Assembly (NCBI RefSeq): GCF_038593855.1
Contig: NZ_CP151996.1
Span: 372,001 to 436,000 of the forward strand
Direction of reading: 5' to 3'
Length of the DNA stretch: 64,000 nt
Origin: Lysinibacillus sp. FSL M8-0337
Lineage (GTDB): Bacteria; Bacillota; Bacilli; Bacillales_A; Planococcaceae
Part shown: in pieces, positions 35,445 through 44,085 of the stretch
Numbering within the stretch: the stretch's first letter is position 1
Layout: each line of letters opens with the position of its first letter
The notes under the pieces: model-generated
What the model was told of the DNA's origin: nothing
The model's database searches: none
Seen by the model: only the letters and a program-made list of their open reading frames with translations
Made by a program: the position numbers and the translations under genes

Positions 35445-36194
35445 GTGTTGAAAATACAGCAACGTTTAATGCGAGAGTTACAGCAAAATCGTCATGTCAA
35501 AATAGTAAAATCAACGGATTGGTGTATTCCAATTCGTACCATTGAGGTAACATATGAGCCGATTCGTCGCTCTACGATGGATGTCTTGATGCAAATGCTG
35601 TTAATAAGCATGCAGGAAGCGAAATTTCAAAATGTGCAGGAGTTAAGTGAGCTGTTACTAGTAGACCCACTGTTTATTGAGGATTTAGTATCATTAATGT
35701 CTCGCGTGCGCCTTATCGAACAATCGGAGGGCTTCTATACATTAACCCCTAAAGGACAACAACAGTTGGCACGTGGCATTTTCGAAGAGGAGCTAGAAGT
35801 CGAAACAGCGACTTTGTTATTTAGTCCATGCCACCAAGCCATACTCCCTGCTGGAGAAGAGGATATAGAGGAGTTTGATGAGTTGCCAGCTCCTTATCGT
35901 TATGTTGATAAAGAGGCGGAGCAGCAAGAACAATTTGATGAAGCAATGTTGCTTATAGCTTTACAGCAAGAAGAGCAAGAAGCATCTAGCTCACAGAAAA
36001 TAATCGAAACCATTGTGACATCAGAAGCGAAACAAATCAATGATATTCCATGTCTAGAATTTCTTCTTTACGATAAGGACCAAGATATTTTCTACGTTCG
36101 TGTATGGAATACCTTGTTAAATAAATGGGATGAAGAGCTGGAACGGCAACTTACAGACCAAGAGCAGCCACAATGGCGTGCACAATATTTATAA
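35445..36194 (+). CDS. helicase-linked protein with probable winged-helix domain
   Basis: This 249-residue protein has no family I recognise. The N-terminal third reads like a WYL/winged-helix-type adaptor: FQNVQELSELLLVDPLFIEDL, then LMSRVRLIEQSEGFYTLTPKG, the pattern of an HTH followed by a wing. The middle is acidic (EEDIEEFDELP, EQEQFDEAMLL), and the C-terminus (FLLYDKDQDIFYVRVWNTL.NKWDEEL) looks like a small beta domain. It begins with GTG two bases after the helicase stop, using an AGGTGAT inside the helicase gene as RBS, which implies translational coupling and a shared task. A terminator follows directly, so the operon has just these two genes. Confidence 0.65.
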   Translation: MLKIQQRLMRELQQNRHVKIVKSTDWCIPIRTIEVTYEPIRRSTMDVLMQMLLISMQEAKFQNVQELSELLLVDPLFIEDLVSLMSRVRLIEQSEGFYTLTPKGQQQLARGIFEEELEVETATLLFSPCHQAILPAGEEDIEEFDELPAPYRYVDKEAEQQEQFDEAMLLIALQQEEQEASSSQKIIETIVTSEAKQINDIPCLEFLLYDKDQDIFYVRVWNTLLNKWDEELERQLTDQEQPQWRAQYL

Positions 36195-36202
36195 AATGCG
36201 AG

Positions 36203-36233
36203 AACGAACGGTACAAGTGCCGTTCGTTTTTTT
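36203..36233 (+). terminator. terminator of helicase operon
   Basis: AACGAACGG pairs with CCGTTCGTT around an 8-base loop, followed by seven Ts. Confidence 0.88.
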
Positions 36234-36300
36234 GTGCATTTAGATAACAGCGTGCAAATTTTATAGCCTGCATATATTACTTACATAAAGGAGGGTCCTA

Positions 36301-37368
36301 ATGATAACGATTAGTTTATGTATGATTGTCAAAAATGAAGAAAGTTTGCTCGAAAGATGTTTGGATTCCGTCCAACATGTAGTGGATGAAATCAATATTA
36401 TTGATACGGGCTCAACTGATCGTACAAAGGATATTGCACAGCACTATACCTCTAGAATTTTTGATTTTCCGTGGTGCGATGATTTTGCAAAGGCGCGTAA
36501 TTTTTCCTTCCAGCAAGCAACGAAAGATTATATTTTCTGGCTAGATGCTGATGATGTGCTCACATCTGAAGATCAGCAAAAGTTAGTACAATTAAAGCAA
36601 TTTCTTTATCCAAGCATTGATGCAGTTTCAATGGATTATGTTGTAATGTTAGAGGCGGATGGCACTGTAGCAATGAGTGAAAAAAGATACCGTCTAGTAA
36701 AACGTGCACGTCATTATCAGTGGCGAGGAGCAGTACATGAGTTTTTGGATGTAACAGGTAACATCTGTAAAAGTGATGTAGCAGTTGTGCATTTACCAGT
36801 AAAGCAGCAAACAGCTCGTAATCTACGCATTTATGAGCGTTTAATTGCAGACGGATATTCATTTGCGCCAAGAGATTTTTTTCACTATGCAAATGAATTA
36901 AAACAACACGGTCGTTTTTTAGAAGCGATTAATCACTATCATACATTTTTAGATACAGCACTCGAAACATCCGAGGAACAAGTTCAGGCTTGTTTAAATT
37001 TAGCAGATTGCTATGAGCAATTACAAGATACCAAGAATGCGACACAGGCTGTTTTTCAATCATTATTGTATGATCAACCAAAACCGGAAACATGCTGTCG
37101 AATCGGCCATCACTTTATGGAGCAATCGAAAAATAAGGAAGCAATTTATTGGTATTCCCAAGCTTTACAAGTAACGCCTTGCACTATCGGCGTTTACAAA
37201 CGAGCATACTCAACATGGATACCACATTATCAATTAAGTCTACTATATGATCGTTTACGGCTTTATGAAAATGCTTATGAACACAATGAAGCAGCACGCC
37301 ACCATAAACCAAACGATCAACACATACTTGACCATCAACAATATCTTCGCAAACAGCTGAATAGGTGA
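36301..37368 (+). CDS. family-2 glycosyltransferase with C-terminal TPR repeats
   Basis: This 355-residue protein is a GT-A fold enzyme. It begins ISLCMIVKNEESLLERCLDS, followed by INIIDTGSTDRTKDIA (nucleotide-binding Asp) and YIFWLDADDVL (the DxD metal site). From about residue 200 the chain becomes helical with TPR-like repeats (EAINHYHTFLDTA, QACLNLADCYEQL, EAIYWYSQALQV). Such GT2-TPR proteins in Bacillota glycosylate peptides or surface proteins (SunS is one example), but the target here is unknown. AAAGGAGG lies 6-7 bases before the ATG. The next 464 bases contain a 21-bp repeat array and a hairpin, and no real gene. Confidence 0.83.
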   Translation: MITISLCMIVKNEESLLERCLDSVQHVVDEINIIDTGSTDRTKDIAQHYTSRIFDFPWCDDFAKARNFSFQQATKDYIFWLDADDVLTSEDQQKLVQLKQFLYPSIDAVSMDYVVMLEADGTVAMSEKRYRLVKRARHYQWRGAVHEFLDVTGNICKSDVAVVHLPVKQQTARNLRIYERLIADGYSFAPRDFFHYANELKQHGRFLEAINHYHTFLDTALETSEEQVQACLNLADCYEQLQDTKNATQAVFQSLLYDQPKPETCCRIGHHFMEQSKNKEAIYWYSQALQVTPCTIGVYKRAYSTWIPHYQLSLLYDRLRLYENAYEHNEAARHHKPNDQHILDHQQYLRKQLNR

Positions 37369-37399
37369 GTGAAATGATTTTCCTGTAATGCATGGTGAT

Positions 37400-37630
37400 A
37401 TCCGCGGAACGGAGTGAAATACCCGCGGAGCAAAGGCGTTTACCCGCGAAAGGAAGCAGAATACCCGCGGAGCAAAGGCGTTTACCCGCGAAAGGGAGTA
37501 GAATACCCGCGAAGCAAAGGCGTTTACCCGCGAAAAGAAGCAGAATACCCGCGGAGCAAAGGCGTTTACCCGCGAAAGAAAGCAGAATACCCGCGAAGCA
37601 AAGCACTTTACCCGCGAAGCAAGGCAACAC
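37400..37630. repeat. 21-bp repeat array, ACCCGCG type (array 2)
   Basis: Eleven consecutive units of exactly 21 bases start at 37400, 37421, ... 37610, each opening ACCCGCG (first one ATCCGCG). Two unit types alternate: ACCCGCGGAGCAAAGGCGTT and ACCCGCGAAAGGAAGCAGAA (one more base each), giving a 42-base higher-order period. Because 21 is divisible by three, artificial open frames of 70-150 codons run through on both strands; none has a ribosome-binding site at a sensible start. The core is the reverse complement of array 1. Confidence 0.9.
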
Positions 37631-37665
37631 ACCATTAAAGCACTATAAACTCCCATAAGTGTAGA

Positions 37666-37728
37666 AAAAAGAATCTGCCTATACGCCTCTCGTAACAGTA
37701 AAGAGTGCTATGCAGATTCTTCTTTTTT
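37666..37728. terminator. terminator with 10-bp outer stem
   Basis: AAGAATCTGC pairs with GCAGATTCTT, and an inner imperfect pairing is possible between ATACGCCTCT and AGAGTGCTAT. It has A and T tracts on both sides. It probably ends transcription from the glycosyltransferase gene and from the small minus-strand gene at 37833. Confidence 0.7.
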
Positions 37729-37832
37729 ACGATATAAAAATAAATTTATGGGATGATTCCACTTACATATTAATGACTGCCACACGCATCACGTGATTCA
37801 GTTTTACACAATCCAATGGAATACCTTAGAAC

Positions 37833-37967
37833 TTATTCAACGATTTCATTTGCATATGAAGAAACCTCAATATAATCTACATAAATCGCGTGACCAATAA
37901 TAAGTGATAAAACAACAATAATCGTAATAATAATCACATTTCGTGGTCTAAAGTCTTGAGCTTGCAT
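37833..37967 (-). CDS. small single-pass membrane protein, 44 aa
   Basis: The peptide begins MQAQDFRPRN, continues with a strongly hydrophobic helix (VIIITIIVVLSLIIGHAIYV) and ends DYIEVSSYANEIVE. A strong AAGGAGG lies 8 bases before its ATG, and a hairpin terminator follows, so it is probably a real small gene. The basic N-terminus and acidic C-terminus predict an N-in, C-out topology. I do not recognise a family. Confidence 0.6.
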   Translation of the reverse strand: MQAQDFRPRNVIIITIIVVLSLIIGHAIYVDYIEVSSYANEIVE

Positions 37968-38485
37968 TTTCTTTTCCTCCTTCATAATTTTGTGAATATT
38001 ATGGCAATTCAATATATGTTAAGGGAATAGGAGTATGCAGTTTTAAAAATACTTTTTATGTAAATGTTTATACAACATAGGCAAATATGAGGAATGGAAC
38101 GATGAATGATGCAACAGTTAAGAATTTTACTAGCTTATGTACATTTTACTAGATGAAAAAAAGAAAATTCAAGACGTAACTAATCAATTTCACACAACAT
38201 TTCTTCTGCGCACATTTATCTGTGTCTACCTATTTTTTTAAAGAGAATGGGCATACATATAAATTGTATGATAAATCATGTTTTGAATATTGAACCAGTT
38301 GACTGCAATGAAATTATAAGGATACTTAATAAAATGTTATATTGCAAATTCAACTGATGTACGTAAGGTTTCCAATAACTAGGTTATGTCCATTATGACT
38401 CCTACAGTAAGAGTAGCTAAAAAAATTTAACTCTTTACTTGTGGTATATTTAACATGACAGTTGTAAGTAAAGGAGTATGAAAAT
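37968..38485. other. AT-rich intergenic region before topB
   Basis: These 518 bases contain no gene that I can support. A tiny frame (ATG at about 38102, 16 codons) has a GAGGA before it but nothing else in its favour. The topB promoter must lie here; TATATT near 38447 is a possible -10 box without a good -35. Confidence 0.4.
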
Positions 38486-40681
38486 ATGGCGAAAAGTTTA
38501 GTAATTGCCGAAAAACCATCCGTTGCGCGTGACATCGCAAATGTACTAAAATGCACAAAAAAAGGGAATGGTTTTTTAGAAGGCGACAAATATATTGTGA
38601 CGTGGGCATTAGGACATCTTGTAACATTAGCGGACCCAGAAGTATATGACGTGAAGTATAAAACATGGAATTTAGAAGATTTACCAATGCTTCCGGAACG
38701 CATGAAATTGGTTGTAATGAAGCAAACAGGCAAACAATATAATGCGGTCAAATCGCAACTAACTCGTAATGATGTAACAGAAATAATTGTAGCTACGGAC
38801 GCTGGAAGAGAGGGCGAATTAGTAGCACGCTGGATCATTGAAAAAGCAAACACTAAAAAGCCAATCAAACGTCTATGGATTTCTTCTGTAACCGACAAAG
38901 CAATAAAAGAGGGCTTTGCAAATCTTAAGCCAGGCAAAAATTATGAAAATCTATATCATGCTGCTGTAGCTCGTAGTGAAGCTGACTGGTATATCGGATT
39001 GAATGCTACACGTGCTTTAACTACACGTTTTAATGCCCAATTAAACTGCGGGCGTGTACAAACACCTGTTGTTGCCATGGTTGCAGCTCGCGAAGATGAA
39101 ATTAAAAATTTTAAACCTCAAACATATTACGGTATTGAAGCAAAAACAAAAGATGAATTAAAACTTACTTGGCAAGATGCAAAAGGCAATAGCCGTAGCT
39201 TTGAAAAAGGTAAAATCGATAACATCATAAAAAAACTAGGTGACAACAACGCAAAGGTTATTGAAGTAGAGCGTAAGCCTAAAAAATCGTTTGCACCTGG
39301 GTTGTATGATTTAACAGAATTACAACGCGATGCGAATAAAATTTTTGGTTACTCTGCAAAAGAAACTTTAAATATTATGCAGAAGCTATATGAGCAACAT
39401 AAAGTATTAACGTATCCTCGTACTGATTCACGATTTATTTCAAGCGACATCGTAGCAACGTTACCAGAACGTCTAAAAGCATGCGGAATTGGCGAATACC
39501 GCCCGTTTGCTAACAAAGTATTATCTAAACCTATAAAAGCAACTAAAGCGTTCGTAGATGATTCTAAAGTTTCTGATCACCATGCGATCATTCCAACTGA
39601 AGAATACGTAAATTTCGCTAACTTTAATGATAAAGAACGTAAGATTTATGATTTAGTTGTCAAACGTTTCTTAGCGGTATTTTTCCCAGCCCATGAATTT
39701 GAACAATTAACGTTACGCGCGAAAATTAGTGATGAAAATTTTGTTGCAAAAGGAAAAACAATCATTGCAGCTGGTTGGAAGGAAGTATATGAAAACCGCT
39801 TTGATGATGAGGAATCGAATGACGACTTAAAAGAGCAAGTTTTCCCTCGAATCGAAAATGGCACAACATTAGAAGTTCGTTTAATTGCACAAACATCGGG
39901 TCAAACAAAGCCTCCAGCACGTTTCAATGAAGCAACATTACTATCTGCAATGGAAAATCCTACAAAGTATTTAGAAAGTAATGATAAACAGCTAGCCGAT
40001 ACTTTAAAATCAACGGGGGGATTAGGTACTGTAGCAACGCGTGCCGATATTATTGATAAGCTTTTTAATTCCTTTATGATTGAGCAACGAGGCGGGAAAG
40101 AAATTTATATTACCTCAAAAGGTCGCCAGTTATTAGATTTAGTGCCTGAAGAATTACGCTCACCTGCAACGACTGCTGAATGGGAACAAAAGTTGGAGTT
40201 GATTGCAAAAGGGAAATTAAAGAAAGAAGTATTTATCAATGAAATGAAGCAACACACGAAAAAAATTGTTGCAGAAATCAAATCCAGTGATAAGAAGTAT
40301 AAGCATGATAATATTTCAACGAAATCATGCCCTGATTGCAACAAACCAATGCTTGAAGTAAACGGTAAGAAAGGTAAGATGCTTGTCTGCCAAGATCGTG
40401 AATGTGGATACAAGAAAAACGTAGCTCGCATAACGAACGCTCGTTGTCCTCAATGTAAGAAAAAACTAGAGTTACGCGGTGAAGGCGATGGTCAAATCTT
40501 CGTATGTAAATGTGGTCACCGTGAGAAACTAACTGCCTTTGAAGCTCGACGTAAAAAAGAAGGTGGCGGAAAAGTGGATAAGCGAAGTGTGCAGAAGTAT
40601 TTGAAACAACAAGCCAAAGAAGAAGAACCTTTGAATAATCCGTTTGCAGATCTATTAAAAGGCTTTAACTCTGATAATTAA
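38486..40681 (+). CDS. topB: DNA topoisomerase III
   Basis: This 731-residue type IA topoisomerase has a Toprim domain at about 1-135 (LVIAEKPSVARDIA with the catalytic Glu, and ATDAGREGELVARW with the DxD-like acidic pair). The central ring domain carries the active-site Tyr310 in VLTYPRTDSRF, and ARFNEATLLSAMEN is also conserved. The C-terminus has two zinc-finger-like modules (CPDCNKPM...CQDRECGY and CPQCKKKLEL...CKCGH) and a basic tail. It relaxes and decatenates DNA during replication and recombination. Length is close to B. subtilis TopB (727). AAAGGAGTATGAAAAT precedes the ATG. Confidence 0.92.
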   Translation: MAKSLVIAEKPSVARDIANVLKCTKKGNGFLEGDKYIVTWALGHLVTLADPEVYDVKYKTWNLEDLPMLPERMKLVVMKQTGKQYNAVKSQLTRNDVTEIIVATDAGREGELVARWIIEKANTKKPIKRLWISSVTDKAIKEGFANLKPGKNYENLYHAAVARSEADWYIGLNATRALTTRFNAQLNCGRVQTPVVAMVAAREDEIKNFKPQTYYGIEAKTKDELKLTWQDAKGNSRSFEKGKIDNIIKKLGDNNAKVIEVERKPKKSFAPGLYDLTELQRDANKIFGYSAKETLNIMQKLYEQHKVLTYPRTDSRFISSDIVATLPERLKACGIGEYRPFANKVLSKPIKATKAFVDDSKVSDHHAIIPTEEYVNFANFNDKERKIYDLVVKRFLAVFFPAHEFEQLTLRAKISDENFVAKGKTIIAAGWKEVYENRFDDEESNDDLKEQVFPRIENGTTLEVRLIAQTSGQTKPPARFNEATLLSAMENPTKYLESNDKQLADTLKSTGGLGTVATRADIIDKLFNSFMIEQRGGKEIYITSKGRQLLDLVPEELRSPATTAEWEQKLELIAKGKLKKEVFINEMKQHTKKIVAEIKSSDKKYKHDNISTKSCPDCNKPMLEVNGKKGKMLVCQDRECGYKKNVARITNARCPQCKKKLELRGEGDGQIFVCKCGHREKLTAFEARRKKEGGGKVDKRSVQKYLKQQAKEEEPLNNPFADLLKGFNSDN

Positions 40682-40785
40682 ATCATCAAATTTTAATTGA
40701 AGATTTAGGACTATAGGCAAATTCAATGGAATTTGAGTTTGCCCATTGTCTGTTAACTAGTTGTCAAATTTGTAGGATGGGAAAA

Positions 40786-40905
40786 TTAATTCTCACGCTC
40801 AATTCTGATCGTACGTCTCATATCTTCTACCGCCATCGGTATGGTATTTGGAATATGAACAGCTAACAAAGCAACCAAATTAAAAGACACGAGGTATAAA
40901 ATCGC
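40786..40905 (-). pseudogene. possible C-terminal fragment of a membrane-protein gene
   Basis: On the minus strand a frame reads ...LYLVSFNLVALLAVHIPN and then TIPMAVEDMRRTIRIEREN before a stop. It looks like the last helix and basic tail of a membrane protein. An in-frame stop lies just upstream, there is no RBS or good start, and only about 40 codons remain. I read it as a relic, but a tiny membrane peptide cannot be excluded. Confidence 0.3.
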
Positions 40906-40968
40906 TATTTAACTGAAATTAAAGTTAAAGAACGTAGCGCTCTTAATGAAATACTTGCATTTGATTTG

Positions 40969-41018
40969 CTCCCTGTTGGATAGACAGATAATCTGTTTAT
41001 CCAATAGGGAGATATTTT
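40969..41018. terminator. hairpin terminator in spacer after topB
   Basis: CTCCCTGTTGGATA pairs with TATCCAATAGGGAG, with an inner ACAGAT / ATCTGT pairing, and seven Ts follow on the plus strand. Confidence 0.75.
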
Positions 41019-41106
41019 TTTGTCAGTTTTGGGGTTAAGAAACAAATTAGGGAAGTCCTCCAATTTGTTTTTAGGGTTTTTGCCTAACATTAGTAAAGTA
41101 ATATTC

Positions 41107-41226
41107 CTATGTCCACGCGCCATTTCTACTCAATAAGAAGTTTGAGTCCACACTTTCTGCTAGTCCTTCTACCTTTCCAATTTCTCTAAAACACCAACTC
41201 TCTCCACTAACCGTTATTTTAATCAC
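41107..41226 (-). CDS. possible small ORF, 39 aa, doubtful
   Basis: The frame from GTG (41226) gives VIKITVSGESWCFREIGKV and then EGLAESVDSNFLLSRNGAWT before TAG. The composition is protein-like, but the AAGTGAG upstream abuts the start and no terminator is obvious. A second minus-strand frame (41123-40905) overlaps its end in another phase. Together with the fragment at 40786 this suggests degraded genes in the 914-base spacer 40682-41595. Confidence 0.25.
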   Translation of the reverse strand: MIKITVSGESWCFREIGKVEGLAESVDSNFLLSRNGAWT

Positions 41227-41370
41227 CTCACTTAAAGACTATGTGAACATTAATTGGTAGACGTACAAAGGAATGTCAGGGTCAAAAATGTTAATTGAGG
41301 ACATAAGAAATAATGAAATTAATTGAAATTTTCCCTGAAATGCTGAAGTTCGATAAATTATGAGGGATTA

Positions 41371-41408
41371 AAATCATCTCCATTCTATAGTTGGGAGGTG
41401 GTTTTTTT
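41371..41408 (+). terminator. GU-containing terminator hairpin
   Basis: AAATCATCTCC pairs, with three G-U pairs, with GGAGGTGGTTT and is followed by Ts. Upstream is a 16-codon frame (ATG near 41313, MKLIEIFPEMLKFDKL) that may be the tail of a lost gene. Confidence 0.5.
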
Positions 41409-41595
41409 GTTGGATATTTATATTAATAGAAATATTTGACTGTAATAACAAAACTGTGTTATTTTGTGTATAACAGATTTATTGTGAATATTACCCAAAT
41501 TAGTTGGAAGGAGAGGTTCTGATCTAGATTAGTTGAGCTATACTGCTAAACAAGGTAGAAGCAATGAAATCGATTACTTATCTAAGGGGGCAATT

Positions 41596-43674
41596 ATGAA
41601 AAATAAACTATCTGCGGTGTTAGCCGCTACATTAGCATTAACAATAAGTCTACCAACTGGGGCGTTGGCGTTTTCTAACAGTCAGACTGCGGTTGTGGCT
41701 AGCCAGGAATTAGCTAGTCAAGAACTAAAAAAGATTGCGGAAGAGAAGGCTGCGCTACTTACGAATACCTATGAGACGACTAGCGTGCAGTATGCGCTAA
41801 TTGATAATGGTAAACTTGTTTTGTCAGGTCAGACAGGGAAGAATGATATGGAAGGCAAACAGCCGCTGACTAAAGATACTCTATATGGGATTGGTTCAGT
41901 CAGTAAAATGTATGCAACTGCGGCTATTATGAAATTGGTCGATGAAGGAAAAGTCGATTTGGATGCACCTGTTGTCCACTATATTCCTGATTTCAAGATG
42001 AAAGACGAGCGTTACAAAAGCATTACGCCACGTATGCTATTGAACCATTCCTCTGGCTTGCAAGGTAGTACGTTTAGTAATACTTTTTTATTTAACGATA
42101 ATGATACTTATGCCCATGATAACTTGTTACAGCAATTGTCCGACCAACAATTGAAGGCTGATCCTGGCGCGTTCTCAGTATACTGCAACGACGGTTTTAC
42201 GCTAGCTGAGATACTGGTCGAAAGAGTCAGTGGTAAGAGCTTTACGGAATTTATCCATCAACAGTTTACAGAACCTTTAAAGCTAAATCATACGAAAACG
42301 CCACAGGACGAATGGGAAAACGATAAGCGGGCAGGACTTTATTTTCCAACGTATCAAGGACAGCTTCCACCTGAATCAGTGAATGTGATTGGTACGGGAG
42401 GGATTTCTTCCACTGCCGAAGATGTCGTGCAATTCTCACAAATATTTATGGGGCAGGGAAAAGGAATCCTCTCTGACAAGGCAGTTCAGGCGATGGAGCA
42501 AGAGGAATATAAAAAAGGAATGTGGCCAGAGGATGGAGATAGTATTATCAACTATGGTCTTGGTTGGGATAGTGTGAAACTATATCCATTTAGTGAATAT
42601 GGGATAAAGGGTTTGGCTAAAGGCGGCGACACAGGACTGCAACATGCTTCACTGGTCGTACTTCCTGAGCAGAAGATGGCAATGGCTGTGTTATCATCTG
42701 GCGGTAGCAGCATGACAAATCAACTGATGGCGACTGAAATACTGCTCGCTGCGCTTAAAGAGAAGGGCACAATTAAGGACATCAAGCCGAGTAAATCCTT
42801 TGGCAAGCCAGTCAAGGACAAAATGCCTCAAGACCTAGCGAAGAAAGCAGGTTTTTACGGCAATAGTTCCGGTCATTTCAAAATAGAGATTACGAAGAAT
42901 GGCGAACTAATCTTGCCAACTAATCCAGAAGAAAAATATATATATACTGCCGATGGAAGCTTTATGAATGAGAATGGTACCGCCAAGTTCAATTTCGTCA
43001 CGGAGAAGAATGGACGAACTTATTTAAAGGAGAGCACATATTCGTCGCTGCCAGATTTAGGGCAAATAGCGATTACGCATTATGTAGCCGAGAAACTTGA
43101 AGACAATGTGCTACCGAAGGAAACAGCTGCCGCATGGGCAAAGCGAGAAGGCGTCAAGTTTTATCTTGTGAGTGAGAAATTTAGTTCTTTGCTATATTTT
43201 GCACCAATCGTGCCTATCCAAATTAATAGCAAGGAAGCGATGGAAGGCTATTGGGGAAGCAGTAAAATTACAGGTCCTAACACGGCGATGCATCAGCTCC
43301 AAATACCTGTGATGGGTGGACGTGATACGACGGAAACACGTTTCTATACAGAAGGTGACGATGAGTTTTTAGAGATGTCCGGATTTTTATACGTAAGTGA
43401 ATCCAACTTAAAACCGCTTGATGCAAGTCAATCCTCCAAAGTTACACTACAAGCGAATGGACATGCGAGATGGTTTACAATCCCTGAAGCGTTAGCAGGG
43501 AAAACGATGACCGTGGAGTTACCATCGAATAGTTCATTTGCGGTGTATGATGACAAGGGATTATGTATCAATTTTACGGTTGTAAGCGGCAATAACAAAG
43601 TAATACTGCCGAAGAACGGAACGGTTGTATTTGTTGGAGCATCGAATTCGGAATTTGCAATCACGTTGAACTAG
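41596..43674 (+). CDS. secreted class C beta-lactamase-related serine hydrolase
   Basis: This 692-residue exported protein has a signal peptide (MKNKLSAVLAATLALTISLP...GALAF). A beta-lactamase/transpeptidase-like domain follows (about 45-410) with SVSK (Ser101-Lys104, SxxK), YCN (Tyr196-Asn198, YxN) and the HSSGLQGS and GGISSTAEDVVQFS segments common in the AmpC/esterase group. About 280 further residues at the C-terminus form beta-rich domains of unknown role. Likely activities are D-aminopeptidase, esterase or carboxypeptidase; true beta-lactamase activity is not indicated. ATG 41596 follows AAGGGGG by 5 bases and starts the signal peptide, so it is preferred over an upstream in-frame start at 41533. 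Confidence 0.82.
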   Translation: MKNKLSAVLAATLALTISLPTGALAFSNSQTAVVASQELASQELKKIAEEKAALLTNTYETTSVQYALIDNGKLVLSGQTGKNDMEGKQPLTKDTLYGIGSVSKMYATAAIMKLVDEGKVDLDAPVVHYIPDFKMKDERYKSITPRMLLNHSSGLQGSTFSNTFLFNDNDTYAHDNLLQQLSDQQLKADPGAFSVYCNDGFTLAEILVERVSGKSFTEFIHQQFTEPLKLNHTKTPQDEWENDKRAGLYFPTYQGQLPPESVNVIGTGGISSTAEDVVQFSQIFMGQGKGILSDKAVQAMEQEEYKKGMWPEDGDSIINYGLGWDSVKLYPFSEYGIKGLAKGGDTGLQHASLVVLPEQKMAMAVLSSGGSSMTNQLMATEILLAALKEKGTIKDIKPSKSFGKPVKDKMPQDLAKKAGFYGNSSGHFKIEITKNGELILPTNPEEKYIYTADGSFMNENGTAKFNFVTEKNGRTYLKESTYSSLPDLGQIAITHYVAEKLEDNVLPKETAAAWAKREGVKFYLVSEKFSSLLYFAPIVPIQINSKEAMEGYWGSSKITGPNTAMHQLQIPVMGGRDTTETRFYTEGDDEFLEMSGFLYVSESNLKPLDASQSSKVTLQANGHARWFTIPEALAGKTMTVELPSNSSFAVYDDKGLCINFTVVSGNNKVILPKNGTVVFVGASNSEFAITLN

Positions 43675-43698
43675 CTACAATTCAAGAGGAATTTCATC

Positions 43699-43742
43699 AA
43701 AACCAGTGAGACATCGGAAAGGTGTTTTGCTGGTTTTGTTTG
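43699..43742 (+). terminator. terminator after serine hydrolase
   Basis: AAAACCAG pairs with CTGGTTTT around a 23-base loop, followed by T-rich sequence. Further on (43822-43834) lies GAGTGACTGGCAC, a half copy of the dispersed palindromic repeat; otherwise 43743-43960 is empty AT-rich DNA. Confidence 0.65.
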
Positions 43743-43960
43743 TTTAAGGTTATATCAGCAAATGCTCATTACGGCAAAGTCGACAAAATACCTCGATGTA
43801 TTTTTAAAATGTGAGTTGTTTGAGTGACTGGCACGCAAGGAATGAATTTTAACTGGTGTGCATACAGTTATTGTATGTGTTTTATGAAAGTGGCACATTG
43901 TTTTATTCTGTTTAATGTAGTTTATTTTCTTTTTAATGTCATTAAAATTCTTTTTTAAAC

Positions 43961-43989
43961 TAGACAGTGATTTTTTGTGATGCTATATT
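43961..43989 (+). promoter_or_regulatory. sigma-A-type promoter for tetR gene and operon
   Basis: TAGACA (43961-43966) and TATATT (43984-43989) are 17 bases apart and about 97 bases before the regulator's start codon. Assignment is by consensus match. Confidence 0.55.
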
Positions 43990-44085
43990 TAAAGTGTCAT
44001 AGTTTTTATAATTAGGAAAATTAAGAAAATGTTAGTCCTAGTTATAGGGAACAAAGGGGTAAGTGTTATAAAAGAAGGATGATAG

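Noticed and set aside
31661-36194. Assignment of the helicase pair to a named phage-defence system
   Set aside because: No nuclease, methylase, SIR2, TIR or other effector domain is encoded nearby, and the surroundings are housekeeping genes. Calling it defence would go beyond the sequence.
37400-37630. CRISPR-like array
   Set aside because: Units are directly adjacent with no constant repeat of 23-40 bases alternating with unique spacers, the unit is only 21 bases, and no cas gene is in the window.
37184-37658. Long open frames (74-148 codons) on both strands through the repeat array
   Set aside because: They exist because the 21-base unit is divisible by three and free of stops. Their sequences are simple repeats (for example IPAEQRRLPAKGSR), have no sensible ribosome-binding site and one overlaps the glycosyltransferase gene.
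38350-38937. 195-codon minus-strand frame over the start of topB
   Set aside because: It overlaps the conserved Toprim domain of topB and its translation resembles no protein; there is no ribosome-binding site.
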